Source of the DNA: Streptomyces pluripotens
GTDB taxonomy: Bacteria > Actinomycetota > Actinomycetes > Streptomycetales > Streptomycetaceae
Reading direction: 5' to 3'
Length of the DNA: 64,000 nucleotides
NCBI RefSeq assembly: GCF_000802245.2
Contig: NZ_CP021080.1
Location: 2,418,001-2,482,000, forward strand
Position 1 is the first letter of the stretch, and each line of letters starts with the position of its first letter. Position numbers and translations under genes: made by a program. Below are positions 44,776-53,427 of the stretch, in pieces. The notes below the pieces were generated by a model. The model was not told the DNA's origin. It made no database searches and saw nothing but the letters and a program-made list of their open reading frames with translations.

Positions 44776-45144
44776 ATGGCGGAGCCCACGCCGCGTCGCA
44801 ACGAACCGCGGCTACGCCCCGTGCCCCTGCGCTTCGAACCCGCGGAGGCGGCCGCCGATCCCGAGCACTTCTTCGATCTGGAGTCGATCGAGGACCCGCA
44901 GGCGCTGCTGACACGGGCGACGGAGCTGACCCAGGCGTTCCGCGCAGCCGCCGACCGTGCCGCGGAGTTCCAGGCCCTCGCGGCAGCACAGCTCGCCGAC
45001 CCGAGCCGGTTCGACCGGCTGACCCCCGCGGCGATCGCCGAGCGGGCGGAGTGGACCGAGGACTACGCGAAAAAGATGGTCGAGTTCGGGCGGGACCTGA
45101 TGCGGGGGAGCAGCGAGGGACGGACGCCTGCCGATTCCCTCTAG
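44776..45144 (+). CDS. conserved small acidic protein, unknown function
   Basis: This 122-residue, mostly helical, acidic protein (PEHFFDLESIEDPQALLTRATELTQAFRAAADRAAEFQ, ending RTPADSL) has an excellent ribosome site AAGGAGGAG before the ATG. I do not recognise a family. The 282 bp separating it from the helicase gene make co-transcription uncertain. An 8-bp tandem repeat follows directly after its stop. Confidence 0.75.
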   Translation: MAEPTPRRNEPRLRPVPLRFEPAEAAADPEHFFDLESIEDPQALLTRATELTQAFRAAADRAAEFQALAAAQLADPSRFDRLTPAAIAERAEWTEDYAKKMVEFGRDLMRGSSEGRTPADSL

Positions 45145-45149
45145 CCCCG

Positions 45150-45181
45150 CTGGCCTCCTGGCCTCCTGGCCTCCTGGCCTC
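45150..45181 (+). repeat. 8-bp tandem repeat, four units
   Basis: CTGGCCTC is repeated four times without error, 6 bp after the stop codon of the small acidic protein gene. Confidence 0.95.
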
Positions 45182-45297
45182 CGGAAGTCTCCTTGACCTC
45201 AGCAGTGTCTCTCTGGCCCGGCGGCCTCCTGGGCCTTGCGGGACTCGGACACGTCCTTGCGGGCCTCGCCGCTCAGTGCGGGCGTGCCCCTACGGGC

Positions 45298-45332
45298 CGG
45301 GGCGAAGCCCCGCCTGGCATATGCCAGGCGGG
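45298..45332. promoter_or_regulatory. perfect 24-bp palindrome with an overlapping hairpin
   Basis: CCCGCCTGGCAT/ATGCCAGGCGGG at 45309-45332 is a perfect inverted repeat with no loop. It overlaps a shorter CGGGGC-GAA-GCCCCG hairpin at 45298-45312, and the two are mutually exclusive as RNA. It lies 85 bp upstream of the next gene, so it may be an operator for a dimeric regulator or a terminator of the upstream gene. Confidence 0.6.
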
Positions 45333-45417
45333 CAAGATACTCCCCCTACACCATTGCTGTCCCGGTTTTCAGCAACTCACAAGAACGAGCCGCTCACGGC
45401 CGGTACACGTAGACGTC

Positions 45418-45993
45418 ATGAGCAGTGCACCGAACGTCACCACGGTCACCTCCGAGGGCGTCGCTTGGCTCGCCTCGGCCGGAACGTATCCGCACAGCAC
45501 GCTGGCCCTGTGGGAGAAGTACCGGGACACCCCGGTCGTCCTCCCCTGCGGTGCCGTCTTCGATGTGGTGAGCGCCCCGGCGATCTTCGGTCGCCGGATG
45601 CTGGACCGGTTATGGGACGAAGGGCCGGGTTCGGGTCCGGTCGCGGTGGTCCGCGGCCGTACGTTGCTGTTCGCCGCCCCGGGCACGGCCCAGCGGCTGC
45701 CCTCATTGCTGGCCTGGGAGGAGTGGGGGTCCCACCGGGCGGAGGCGGTACCGCCGCTGCTGTGCCACGGCACCGGGGACGCGGTGACCGTCCCGGCACC
45801 GGACGCCGGCGACCCGACCGCCCCCGCCGGCTCGCGCTGGCTGGTGGCCCCGGACACCCGACACCCTTGGCTCCCGGGTCCGGAGGTCGTCCTCTGGGCG
45901 GCCGTGCGGGCCGCTCGCGCGGCCGTACGGATTTCGATTTTTCCTCCCGCCGATCAGGATGCTAAGGTCTACGACGTCAGCAGGCGCCGCTAG
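45418..45993 (+). CDS. hypothetical protein, resembles short prim-pol-domain proteins; ends inside tRNA-Lys
   Basis: The 191-residue protein (GVAWLASAGTYPHSTLALWEKYRDTPVVLPCGAVFDVVSAPAIFG; later RLPSLLAWEEWGSHRAE, SRWLVAPDTRHPWLPGPEVVLWAAV) resembles Streptomyces proteins that I recall being annotated as bifunctional DNA primase/polymerase N-terminal-like. It has no catalytic motif I can confirm. It has a plausible ATG but weak ribosome site. The last residues SRRR and stop are coded by the first ten bases of the adjacent tRNA-Lys gene. Confidence 0.65.
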   Translation: MSSAPNVTTVTSEGVAWLASAGTYPHSTLALWEKYRDTPVVLPCGAVFDVVSAPAIFGRRMLDRLWDEGPGSGPVAVVRGRTLLFAAPGTAQRLPSLLAWEEWGSHRAEAVPPLLCHGTGDAVTVPAPDAGDPTAPAGSRWLVAPDTRHPWLPGPEVVLWAAVRAARAAVRISIFPPADQDAKVYDVSRRR

Positions 45994-46057
45994 CTCAGTT
46001 GGTTAGAGCAGCTGACTCTTAATCAGCGGGTCCGGGGTTCGAGTCCCTGGCGGCGCA
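45984..46057 (+). tRNA. tRNA-Lys (anticodon CTT), copy 1
   Basis: Cloverleaf with acceptor GCGCCGC/GCGGCGC, D-arm TAGCTCAGTTGGTTAGAGC, anticodon loop CTCTTAA with CTT at 46018-46020, T-loop TTCGAGT and discriminator A. CCA is not encoded. Identical to copy 2 at 59838-59911. Confidence 0.97.
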
Positions 46058-46068
46058 CATGATGAGAA

Positions 46069-46102
46069 CGGCGGGTCCGGTTCGAAAGAATCCGGCCCGC
46101 CG
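46069..46102. terminator. terminator after tRNA-Lys copy 1
   Basis: CGGCGGGTCCGG pairs with CCGGCCCGCCG (one bulged T) around an 11-base loop, followed by CTTTCG. It may also serve the convergent protease gene. Confidence 0.85.
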
Positions 46103-46148
46103 CTTTCGTATACGTCTGCGCCACTCTCCCGCCCACGGCGCCGCCCCC

Positions 46149-47408
46149 TCAGCCGCTCGCGCCCGGCGTGATCTTCACCGTCCACGCTCCCGAGGCCGTG
46201 CGCCCCTCCACCTCCACCTTCACCCCCTCCCCCGGCACGGTGAAGCCCTCTCCGAGGGAGACCGGGGCGTCGGCGAGCGGCGGGTAGACCGAGTTCTCCC
46301 AGCACGCCTCGGTGCGCGGATGGGCGTCCACGACCTGGACCGGGCCACTGCCGGACGCCGCACCGCTGCGGACCCGGTAGACCAGGATCCCCTCCCGACA
46401 GGTCGCCCGGTCGTTCCCGGCCGCACCCCGAGCCTCGAATGCGAGCACACTGTCCCGGCCGGTGCGCACGACGGCCAGCTTCACACCGTGACCAAGGCCG
46501 AAGGCGGGCGCACCACTCGTCCCTCGCACCGCGACTCCCGGCCCGGCCGCCAGGGGCTCCAGGGTGAGGCGGGTCGCCCCGGCACCGCGCACGCACACCA
46601 CCTGACGTGGATCCAACCAGCCGAGCTTCCACTTGTGCCAGGCGAACAGGTCCGGCGAGAGCCCGAACTGGCTGCCCATCAGGTCCCAGTCGCCGACGTA
46701 GGTGTCCCAGTCGCCCTTGCCGTCGACCGGACGGTGGTACAGATCGGGCAGATCGAAGACGTGTCCGGTCTCGTGGGCGAGGACCAGCCGGTCCGGTGGA
46801 TGCTTCTCGAACACCGTGACGACCCTGCGGACATCGGCGCCGTCCACGTGCACGGGAGTGTCGAGGTTGACGACCTTGGTGGCGTCGGAGTCGACACCGG
46901 GCGCGTCCGGATCGGCGACGAAGTACACGACCGGGTAGCGCGAGAAGTCGACCTCCTTGTCGGCCACGGCGAACGCGTCCCGCAGGTAGGCGGCCCGGTC
47001 CCCAACGCCCCAGTCCCGTCGTATGGCGTACGCGGTTGACGGCCGCGGCATACGCAGCCACCGCTTCAGGGGGTGCGGATGCAGCGTGAACCTGCCGTAG
47101 GAAGCCTGCTCGAAGAAGCGGCTGGTGGCCGGGAAGTGGTCGGCGGCCAGCTGGGCCGGGGTGGTCCGCGGAACGGCGTCCGGGAAGGACAGGAAGACCA
47201 TCACCGCGTCGACCGCACCGCTCGGGCGGGCATACGCGGCGCTCCAGGTGTCCACGCCCTCCGAATGATGGGCCTCGGTCCGGTGCAGGGCACAGGGGGC
47301 CGGCGAGAAGGGTTCGGCAACCGACGGGCCAGTGAGGATCGAGGTCGCGGCGACCGCCGACAGCGTGGTGCACACGGCGGCGGTGCTGCGCAGCTTGGGC
47401 ACGGACAT
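46149..47408 (-). CDS. secreted M6-type (immune inhibitor A-like) metalloprotease
   Basis: The 419-residue protein has an N-terminal signal peptide (SVPKLRSTAAVCTTLSAVAATSILTG, cleavage near SVAEP) and the zinc motif HETGHVFDLPDLY at about 212-224, the HExxHxxxxxD form of M6/gluzincin-type proteases. After it, DTYVGDWDLMGSQFGLSPDLFAWHKWKLGW matches the M6 pattern of a met-turn-like MG followed by a substrate loop. A C-terminal beta-rich region follows. Presumably an extracellular protease. The ATG at 47408 follows GGAGGTC; the long upstream frame is not protein-like. Confidence 0.88.
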   Translation of the reverse strand: MSVPKLRSTAAVCTTLSAVAATSILTGPSVAEPFSPAPCALHRTEAHHSEGVDTWSAAYARPSGAVDAVMVFLSFPDAVPRTTPAQLAADHFPATSRFFEQASYGRFTLHPHPLKRWLRMPRPSTAYAIRRDWGVGDRAAYLRDAFAVADKEVDFSRYPVVYFVADPDAPGVDSDATKVVNLDTPVHVDGADVRRVVTVFEKHPPDRLVLAHETGHVFDLPDLYHRPVDGKGDWDTYVGDWDLMGSQFGLSPDLFAWHKWKLGWLDPRQVVCVRGAGATRLTLEPLAAGPGVAVRGTSGAPAFGLGHGVKLAVVRTGRDSVLAFEARGAAGNDRATCREGILVYRVRSGAASGSGPVQVVDAHPRTEACWENSVYPPLADAPVSLGEGFTVPGEGVKVEVEGRTASGAWTVKITPGASG

Positions 47409-47729
47409 GACCTCCGGATGCGGTTCACGGGATCCACACCCAGATTGCTGGTGTTTGATGCAATATGCCCTGTTTGCCTGCATCAGAAGGGTGAGTGCGC
47501 CTCGCCGGTACGCGGACACGCCACGACACCCGACACCCCGAAACACTCACGGAACGTCACAACTGGTCGGCGACCCGAAGAAGCCGTCCAGGTGCGGGCA
47601 GAAACGATCTGTCAGAACCCCCATGACGTCCGGGACACTGGACAGTGGCTGGAAGGGCCCGGGGCCAGCCTCTATGATCGGCACACTTTCCGGCACGGAC
47701 AGAGATCGAGTGCACTGCGGGAGCAAGCG
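47409..47729. other. divergent region between the protease gene and cdgA
   Basis: This 321-bp region has no supported gene. It contains a candidate BldD box at 47547-47559 and the two divergent promoters. Confidence 0.55.
47547..47559. promoter_or_regulatory. candidate BldD box upstream of cdgA
   Basis: TCACGGAACGTCA fits the outer TnAC...GTnA half-sites of the BldD consensus (TnACnCwGnGTnA), with two of the central bases different. cdgA is a reported BldD target in S. coelicolor, which makes the match credible but not proven. Confidence 0.4.
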
Positions 47730-49565
47730 GTGAGCGGAACGTCCGAAGGGCCGACGCCCGCGGCAGACCTCGACCGGTCGGCCGTCACAGACAGTGATCA
47801 AACCACCTATCACCGTGTCTTCGCGGCAACCCCGCTCGCCCTGGCCGTCGTGAACCCCGAGGGAATCGTCATGAGCGCCAACCCGGCCTTCGGCGACCTG
47901 CTCGGCACCGAACCGGAGGAGCTCACCGGGCGGGTCGCCGCCGATCTGGTGGACCTGGCCTCCGACGCCCGCACTTGGCACGCCTACCGAGAGGTCCTGC
48001 GCGGCCGACAGGCGAAACTGCGCTGCGCCCGCCGTCTCAAGCACCCCGCCGGACGCTCGGTGTGGGTGCAGGTCACCGTCGGCCCGCTGGGCGGTGGTGA
48101 ACCAGGGGTGCTGCTGTCGGCCACCGACATCAGCGCGCGCCGCGAACTCCAGGCGCGCTTGCGGCACTTGCAGATGCACGATCCGGTGACCCGGCTGCCC
48201 AACCGAACCCTGTTCTTCGAGCGGCTCTCGGCGGCGCTGGAAGCGGAGTCGTACGAGGACGGCGGCACCGGCCGCATCGGACTGTGCTCCCTGGATCTCG
48301 ACGGTTTCAAGGCCGTCAATGACACCCTCGGCCACCGCACCGGCGACCGGCTGCTCGCAGCCGTCGCCGACCGTCTGACCGGGGTAGCCGACGCAACCGG
48401 CCACACCCGCGCCACCGCTCCCCTGGTGGCCCGGCTCGGCGGCGACGAGTTCGCGCTGCTCGTCGAGGACTCCACCGGCACCGAACAACTCGCCGACCTC
48501 GCCGAGTCAGTGCTGAAGGCGCTGGAGGAACCCTTCGACCTGGGCGGGCAACGCCTGTCCCTGACCGCGTCCATCGGTGTGGTGGAACGCCACGCGGCCG
48601 GCACCACCGCCACCGGCCTGATGCAGGCAGCCGACACCACCCTCTACTGGGCGAAGGCCGACGGCAAGGGCCGCTGGACCCTGTTCGACCCCGAGCGCAA
48701 CGCACACCGCATGACCCGGCAGGCCCTCTCCTCCACCCTGCGCCCCGCCATCGAGCGCGGCGAGTTCGCCCTGGAGTACCAGCCGCTGGTGGGTATGGAG
48801 GACGGCCAGCTCAGCGGTGTCGAGGCCCTGATCCGCTGGCACCACCCGCAGTTCGGCACCCTGACGCCGAATCGGTTCATCGGACTGGCCGAGGAGGACG
48901 GCTCGATCGTGCAGCTCGGCCGCTGGGCACTGGCCGCCGCATGCCGGCAGGCCCGCCGCTGGCAGCTGGACCACCCCGAGGAACCGCCCATCTTCGTCAG
49001 CGTCAATGTGGCGGTACGCCAGGTGTGGGACTCCGACCTGGTGGCCGACGTGGCAGAGATCCTCGCCGAAACCGGACTCGCCCCGCGACTGCTCCAGCTG
49101 GAGCTGACCGAGTCCGCTGTGATGGGGTCGGCGGGCCGCCCGCTGCAGGCGCTCCAGGCTCTGAGCGACATGGGCGTGCGCATCGCCATCGACGACTTCG
49201 GCACCGGCTACTCGAACCTCGCCTACCTCAGCCGACTGCCGGTCTCGGTCCTGAAGCTGGACGGTTCCTTCGTGCGGGGCTTCCAGTACGAGGGCGGCGC
49301 CAAGGCGATCGCCCCCAACCCCGCCGACGAGGTCGTCGTGGAGGCCATGATCCAGCTCGCCCACCGGCTCGGGCTGACCGTCACCGCCGAGTGCGTGGAG
49401 ACCTCGGCCCAGGCCACCCGGCTGCGCCGGATCGGCTGCGACACCGGACAGGGCTGGCTGTACTCCCGTCCGGTGCCGCCGGATCGCATTTCCGAACTGC
49501 TGGGCACACAGAGCCACGCCGTGGGCAAGCAGCAGGGAGGAAGCTACGCGGCAGGCAACCCGTAG
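47730..49565 (+). CDS. cdgA: c-di-GMP enzyme CdgA: PAS-GGDEF-EAL
   Basis: At 611 residues, with no membrane span, it carries a PAS/PAC sensor (about 25-140: [21 protein letters not shown]), a GGDEF diguanylate cyclase domain with intact GGDEF at 237-241, and an EAL phosphodiesterase domain with EAL at 365-367 plus [14 protein letters not shown] and TAECVET. Position and domain plan fit S. coelicolor CdgA, whose overproduction blocks aerial growth via c-di-GMP and BldD (remembered literature). The GTG at 47730 follows GGGAG; an earlier GTG at 47709 is possible. Both active-site motifs look functional, so net activity is not predictable. Orn, also in this window, would degrade its pGpG product. 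Confidence 0.9.
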   Translation: MSGTSEGPTPAADLDRSAVTDSDQTTYHRVFAATPLALAVVNPEGIVMSANPAFGDLLGTEPEELTGRVAADLVDLASDARTWHAYREVLRGRQAKLRCARRLKHPAGRSVWVQVTVGPLGGGEPGVLLSATDISARRELQARLRHLQMHDPVTRLPNRTLFFERLSAALEAESYEDGGTGRIGLCSLDLDGFKAVNDTLGHRTGDRLLAAVADRLTGVADATGHTRATAPLVARLGGDEFALLVEDSTGTEQLADLAESVLKALEEPFDLGGQRLSLTASIGVVERHAAGTTATGLMQAADTTLYWAKADGKGRWTLFDPERNAHRMTRQALSSTLRPAIERGEFALEYQPLVGMEDGQLSGVEALIRWHHPQFGTLTPNRFIGLAEEDGSIVQLGRWALAAACRQARRWQLDHPEEPPIFVSVNVAVRQVWDSDLVADVAEILAETGLAPRLLQLELTESAVMGSAGRPLQALQALSDMGVRIAIDDFGTGYSNLAYLSRLPVSVLKLDGSFVRGFQYEGGAKAIAPNPADEVVVEAMIQLAHRLGLTVTAECVETSAQATRLRRIGCDTGQGWLYSRPVPPDRISELLGTQSHAVGKQQGGSYAAGNP

Positions 49566-50605
49566 GCGTCCGCGACCAGTTCGTAGGAACGCAGTCGGAG
49601 GGCACCGCGGTGGGCGTGCGAGGTGAGCATCAGCTCGTCCGCCCCGGTGCGCTTGCACAGGTCGTCCAGGCCGGAGCGGACCTCGTCGGCGGTGCCGTGC
49701 ACGATGTTGGCCGTCCAGGAGGCGATGAACTCCTCCTCCATCGGGCTGAACCCGTGCCGCTCGGCCTCCTCCGGGTCGGGAAACAGGCCGGGACGGCCGG
49801 TGCGCAGCCGGAGCATGTTCAGGGCCGTCGCCCGGGTCTGCCTGCGGGCCTCCCGCGGATCGTCGGTGGCGAGGGTGGAAACGCCGATCAGGGCGTACGG
49901 CTCGGCCAGGACCGCGGACGGGCGGAAGGTCTGCCGGTACAGGTCGAGGGCCGGCACGGTGTTCTGCGCGGAGAAGTGGTGCGCGAACGCGAAGGGCAGG
50001 CCGAGCGTTCCGGCCAGGCGCGCGCTGAAACCGGATGAGCCGAGCAGCCAGAGCGGCGGACGGTGCGGGGACTGGACACCACCGGGGGCGGTGCCCTGCA
50101 CCGGGCCCGGAATCGCGTGGATCCGGTGGTAAGGGTGTGCGTCGGGGAAGTCGTCGTCCAGGAAACGGGTCAGTTCCGCAAGCTGCCGCGGGAAGTCGTC
50201 GGCGCCCTCGTCGAGGGTGTCACTGCGGCGCAGGGCGGCGGCCGTGGCACCGTCGGTGCCGGGGGCCCGGCCGAGACCGAGGTCGATGCGACCCGGCGCC
50301 ATCGCCTCCAGCGTGCCGAACTGCTCGGCGATCACCAGCGGGGCGTGGTTGGGCAGCATGACGCCTCCCGAGCCGAGCCGGATGCGCTGGGTGTGGGCGG
50401 CGAGGTGGGCGAGGATGACGGCGGGCGAGGAGGAAGCGACGCCCGGCATGGAGTGGTGTTCGGCGACCCAGTACCGGTGAAAACCGCGGGACTCCGCGAG
50501 CCGGGACAGCTCTACGCTGGTGCGCAGGGCGTCGGTGGCGGTGCTGCCCGCGCCGACGGTCACCAGGTCCAGCACCGAGAGGGGGACGGGAGCGGTCCCG
50601 CGCAT
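49544..50605 (-). CDS. LLM-class flavin-dependent oxidoreductase (luciferase-like)
   Basis: The 353-residue bacterial-luciferase-like protein of the MsnO8 type reads [79 protein letters not shown], all family hallmarks of FMN-binding barrels. It oxidises an unknown substrate with reduced flavin. I start at the ATG at 50605, just before the conserved VPLSVLDLV; a GTG at 50695 would add an unconserved Gly/Ala leader. Its 3' end overlaps the convergent cdgA end by 22 bp. The nearest upstream gene on this strand is the racemase-like gene 222 bp away. Confidence 0.9.
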   Translation of the reverse strand: MRGTAPVPLSVLDLVTVGAGSTATDALRTSVELSRLAESRGFHRYWVAEHHSMPGVASSSPAVILAHLAAHTQRIRLGSGGVMLPNHAPLVIAEQFGTLEAMAPGRIDLGLGRAPGTDGATAAALRRSDTLDEGADDFPRQLAELTRFLDDDFPDAHPYHRIHAIPGPVQGTAPGGVQSPHRPPLWLLGSSGFSARLAGTLGLPFAFAHHFSAQNTVPALDLYRQTFRPSAVLAEPYALIGVSTLATDDPREARRQTRATALNMLRLRTGRPGLFPDPEEAERHGFSPMEEEFIASWTANIVHGTADEVRSGLDDLCKRTGADELMLTSHAHRGALRLRSYELVADAYGLPAA

Positions 50606-50827
50606 CGGGCCCCGGATCCCGTCTGCACCGCCCACCGGGTCTTCCCCGACCGCCCGGTCTGCCGGGCCTGCCTGGTGTGCCTCGTCTGCCGACACGGTGT
50701 GGGCCTCCTGTTCGTGACGCGGACCGTCCCCGGTACCCCGGGACCTGGTCTTTCCAGGGGTGCCCCAACAGGGGAGGGCCGCCGGATATTCCTCGGAGCA
50801 CCCCCACTGGAAGTCTCATGAAGGCTT

Positions 50828-51559
50828 CTAGGCCTGCACCAAGGGCTGCCGGGTGAACAGGGTCCCCAGCGACGGTGCGTTTACCCGCCGGTCGGCCAGC
50901 CGCAGCCCCTCCCACACCGTCACCTGGTTCGCCGTGAGCACTGGCTTGGACAGGGACTTCTCCAGCAGCGCCAGGTGGGCGACCGTGTGCAGGGCGGTGT
51001 CCGGGAGCAGCACCGCCTCCGCGTCGGGCGCGTCCGCCGCGCGGGCCAGAGTCAGTACGTCCACCTCCCCCCAGGTGGCGGCCTCCGCCGCCGTGACGAC
51101 CCCGGAGGATCGCATCCCGGTCACCTCCAGGCCTCCGGCCCGCAGGAATTCGGCGAACAGTGCGGCCACGTCCGCGGGATAGGTCGCACCGACGGCAACC
51201 CTCCGCACCCCGATCTCCCGGGCCGCGTGGACAAAGGCGAAGGACGTCGAGGAGGCCGGCATCCCGGCCGTCAGGGCGAGTTGCCGCACCTGTTCCTGGG
51301 CGCCCTCCCAGCCGTGCACGAAGCTGCCGCTGGTGCACGCCCACACCACCGTGTCGGCCCCGGCCAGCCGCAGTTCCTCCATGCCCGCCGCGAGCCGCTC
51401 GGCCGAGCCCATCTCGCGCAGTGCGTCCACCCGGTGCGCGTCCTCGCCGATGTCGGTGTGGACCAGGTCGACCCGGATGTCGCCGCCCAGGAGCTGCTCG
51501 ATGCGCGGGTAGTCGTCTTCGGCGGAGTGGCCGGGGTAGAGGAATCCGAGTGCTGTCAT
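50828..51559 (-). CDS. Asp/Glu racemase-superfamily protein lacking the second active-site Cys
   Basis: This 243-residue protein of the maleate isomerase / arylmalonate decarboxylase / EutA group opens TALGFLYPGHSAEDDYP. The first catalytic Cys is present (Cys75 in WACTSGSF), but the position of the second (ISCTN in its neighbour) reads LLPDTAL, with Asp187. Maleate isomerases and racemases need both cysteines, so this member likely has another activity, such as decarboxylase-like or lyase, or is a non-catalytic partner. AGGAAGG precedes the ATG; it overlaps the upstream paralogue by 4 bp, so the two proteins are made together. Confidence 0.85.
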   Translation of the reverse strand: MTALGFLYPGHSAEDDYPRIEQLLGGDIRVDLVHTDIGEDAHRVDALREMGSAERLAAGMEELRLAGADTVVWACTSGSFVHGWEGAQEQVRQLALTAGMPASSTSFAFVHAAREIGVRRVAVGATYPADVAALFAEFLRAGGLEVTGMRSSGVVTAAEAATWGEVDVLTLARAADAPDAEAVLLPDTALHTVAHLALLEKSLSKPVLTANQVTVWEGLRLADRRVNAPSLGTLFTRQPLVQA

Positions 51560-52341
51560 GTCCAGCCTTCCTGCTGTTCTTCCGGGAGTGCGGGCCATTC
51601 GCGGGCGGCCGGGTCCAGCAGCGCCTGGTAAGGCCCCACGGCTCGGGTACCCAGTCGGCGCAGCGCCGCCCACATCGTGACCTGGTTGGCCGACAGCACG
51701 GGAATGCGCAGCTCGGCCTCCAGCTGGGGGATCACGTCGTAGGTCGGGAGGTTGGTACAGGAGATGAAGAGCGCGTCGGCGGCACCGGGGCGCACCGCCT
51801 GTCGCGCCATGGCGACGACGTCACGGTACGGCACCCGCCAGATGTGCCCGGTCAGTCCCATGAAGGCACAGCCGGTGACCCGTACCCCGGCCTCGGCGAC
51901 GTACTGCTCAAGGGCGCGGGTCAGGGACACCGTGTACGGCGTGACCAGCGCGACCCGCCGTGTCCCCAGTTCCGTCAGCGCCTCCAACAGCGCCCCGGAG
52001 GTGGTCACCGAGGGCAGGGTGCCGGTCCGGGTCATCGCCGCGCACATCGCCCGTTCCCCGGCGATGCCGCCGACGAAGCTGCCGGAGGTGCAGTTGTAGG
52101 CGAGGACCTCGGGGGCCACGGCGGTCAGTGCGTGGACCGCCTCGCCGAGGGTCCGGTGCTCGCTGACCATCCGGGCCAGGTCCAGGCTCACCTCGGCCGG
52201 GACGAACGGAGTGCGGGTCAGGTGCAGCGACATCTCGTCGGGTACCCAGCGCCACAGCTCGCGGTCGAGGGCGAAGTCGAAGGGAGCCACCACACCGACA
52301 CCACGCTGGGGGCGGGGGCCGCCGAGAAAGGAGACGTCCAT
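51556..52341 (-). CDS. maleate isomerase / Asp-Glu racemase-like protein with both Cys
   Basis: The 261-residue protein has both catalytic cysteines of the superfamily: Cys84 in AYNCTSGSFVGG and Cys195 in LFISCTNLPTYDVIPQLE. VGVVAPFDFALDRELWRWV and a conserved LSANQVTMWAALRRLG end fit maleate cis-trans isomerase and EutA-type proteins. It could isomerise, racemise or decarboxylate a small dicarboxylate or amide-derived acid. First gene of a two- or three-gene minus-strand unit; divergent from a D-2-hydroxyacid dehydrogenase/amidase pair. The ATG at 52341 is the best start, with GAGG some distance upstream. Confidence 0.87.
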   Translation of the reverse strand: MDVSFLGGPRPQRGVGVVAPFDFALDRELWRWVPDEMSLHLTRTPFVPAEVSLDLARMVSEHRTLGEAVHALTAVAPEVLAYNCTSGSFVGGIAGERAMCAAMTRTGTLPSVTTSGALLEALTELGTRRVALVTPYTVSLTRALEQYVAEAGVRVTGCAFMGLTGHIWRVPYRDVVAMARQAVRPGAADALFISCTNLPTYDVIPQLEAELRIPVLSANQVTMWAALRRLGTRAVGPYQALLDPAAREWPALPEEQQEGWT

Positions 52342-52467
52342 GCTGGCACCGGCCTCACACGGGAAGACGAGCAGGCAACGGATCGTGTTTACGCCCGTGT
52401 TGACGAAGGTAGATTCGGGTGCGAGCGTGGTCAATCCGTGCATGTCAGACGCCCGGAGCCGCCCCGC

Positions 52468-53412
52468 ATGACGCCGACACTCCTCGTCCTCGACGCCGAT
52501 CCGCCGCCCCGGCTCGGCCGCCTCACCGGCCGCGTCCGGATCGTGCACACGGACGCCCGGCACCTCGCCGAACGGCTGCCCGAGGCCGACGTCCTGCTGG
52601 TGTGGGACTTCACCTCGCGCGCAGTGCGCCAGGCCTGGCCGGGCGACGGGCCCCGGCCACGCTGGGTGCACACCGCGAGCGCGGGCGTGGACCATCTGAT
52701 GTGCCCGGAGCTGGCCGCATCGGACACGGTGGTGACCAACGCGCGCGGGATCTTCGACCAGCCGATCGCCGAGTACGTGGCAGCGCTGGTGCTGGCCGTC
52801 GCCAAGGATCTTCCGCGCACCCTGGAGTACCAGCGGGAGCGGATCTGGCGGCACCGGGAGGGCCGGCGGGTGGCGGGCACCCGCGCGTGCGTGATCGGCT
52901 CGGGTCCGATCGGCCGGGCGATCGTCCGCACCCTGAAGGCCCTGGACGTGACGACGGCCCTGGTCGGACGGGTACCGCGCACCGGCATCCACGGCCCGGC
53001 CGACCTGGACCGCCTGATCGCCCGCGCGGACTGGGTGATCGCGGCGGCACCGCTGACCGAGCAGACGTACCGCATGTTCGACACGCGGCGCTTCGGCGTG
53101 ATGCAGCCGTCTGCGTTCTTCGTGAACGTCGGCCGCGGCCACCTCGTCGACGAGGAGGCCCTCGCCCACGCCCTGACCCAGCGCTGGATCGCAGGCGCCG
53201 CACTGGATGTGTTCGCCACGGAACCCCTCCCCGGGGACAGCCCGCTGTGGGGGCTGCCCGGGCTGATCGTCTCCCCTCACATGAGCGGGGACACGGTCGG
53301 CTGGCGGGACGAACTGGGGAGCCAGTTCCTGGAGTTGTACGAGCGGTGGGCGGCGGGCAGACCACTGGTGAACGTGGTCGACAAGACACGTGGTTACGTG
53401 CCCGGTCACTGA
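52468..53412 (+). CDS. D-2-hydroxyacid dehydrogenase
   Basis: At 314 residues it has the two-domain fold of the family: cofactor site GSGPIG (144-149), catalytic Arg223 in NVGRG, Glu252 in TEPLPG, and His271 in SPHMSG, all present. It reduces a 2-ketoacid (or oxidises a D-2-hydroxyacid) with NAD(P)H. The substrate loop (RWVHTASAGVDHL) is typical of the family but not diagnostic. ATG at 52468 with GGAG upstream. The amidase gene follows 15 bp later, so the two are co-transcribed. Confidence 0.9.
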   Translation: MTPTLLVLDADPPPRLGRLTGRVRIVHTDARHLAERLPEADVLLVWDFTSRAVRQAWPGDGPRPRWVHTASAGVDHLMCPELAASDTVVTNARGIFDQPIAEYVAALVLAVAKDLPRTLEYQRERIWRHREGRRVAGTRACVIGSGPIGRAIVRTLKALDVTTALVGRVPRTGIHGPADLDRLIARADWVIAAAPLTEQTYRMFDTRRFGVMQPSAFFVNVGRGHLVDEEALAHALTQRWIAGAALDVFATEPLPGDSPLWGLPGLIVSPHMSGDTVGWRDELGSQFLELYERWAAGRPLVNVVDKTRGYVPGH

Positions 53413-53427
53413 CACCTGGGAGGGTGC

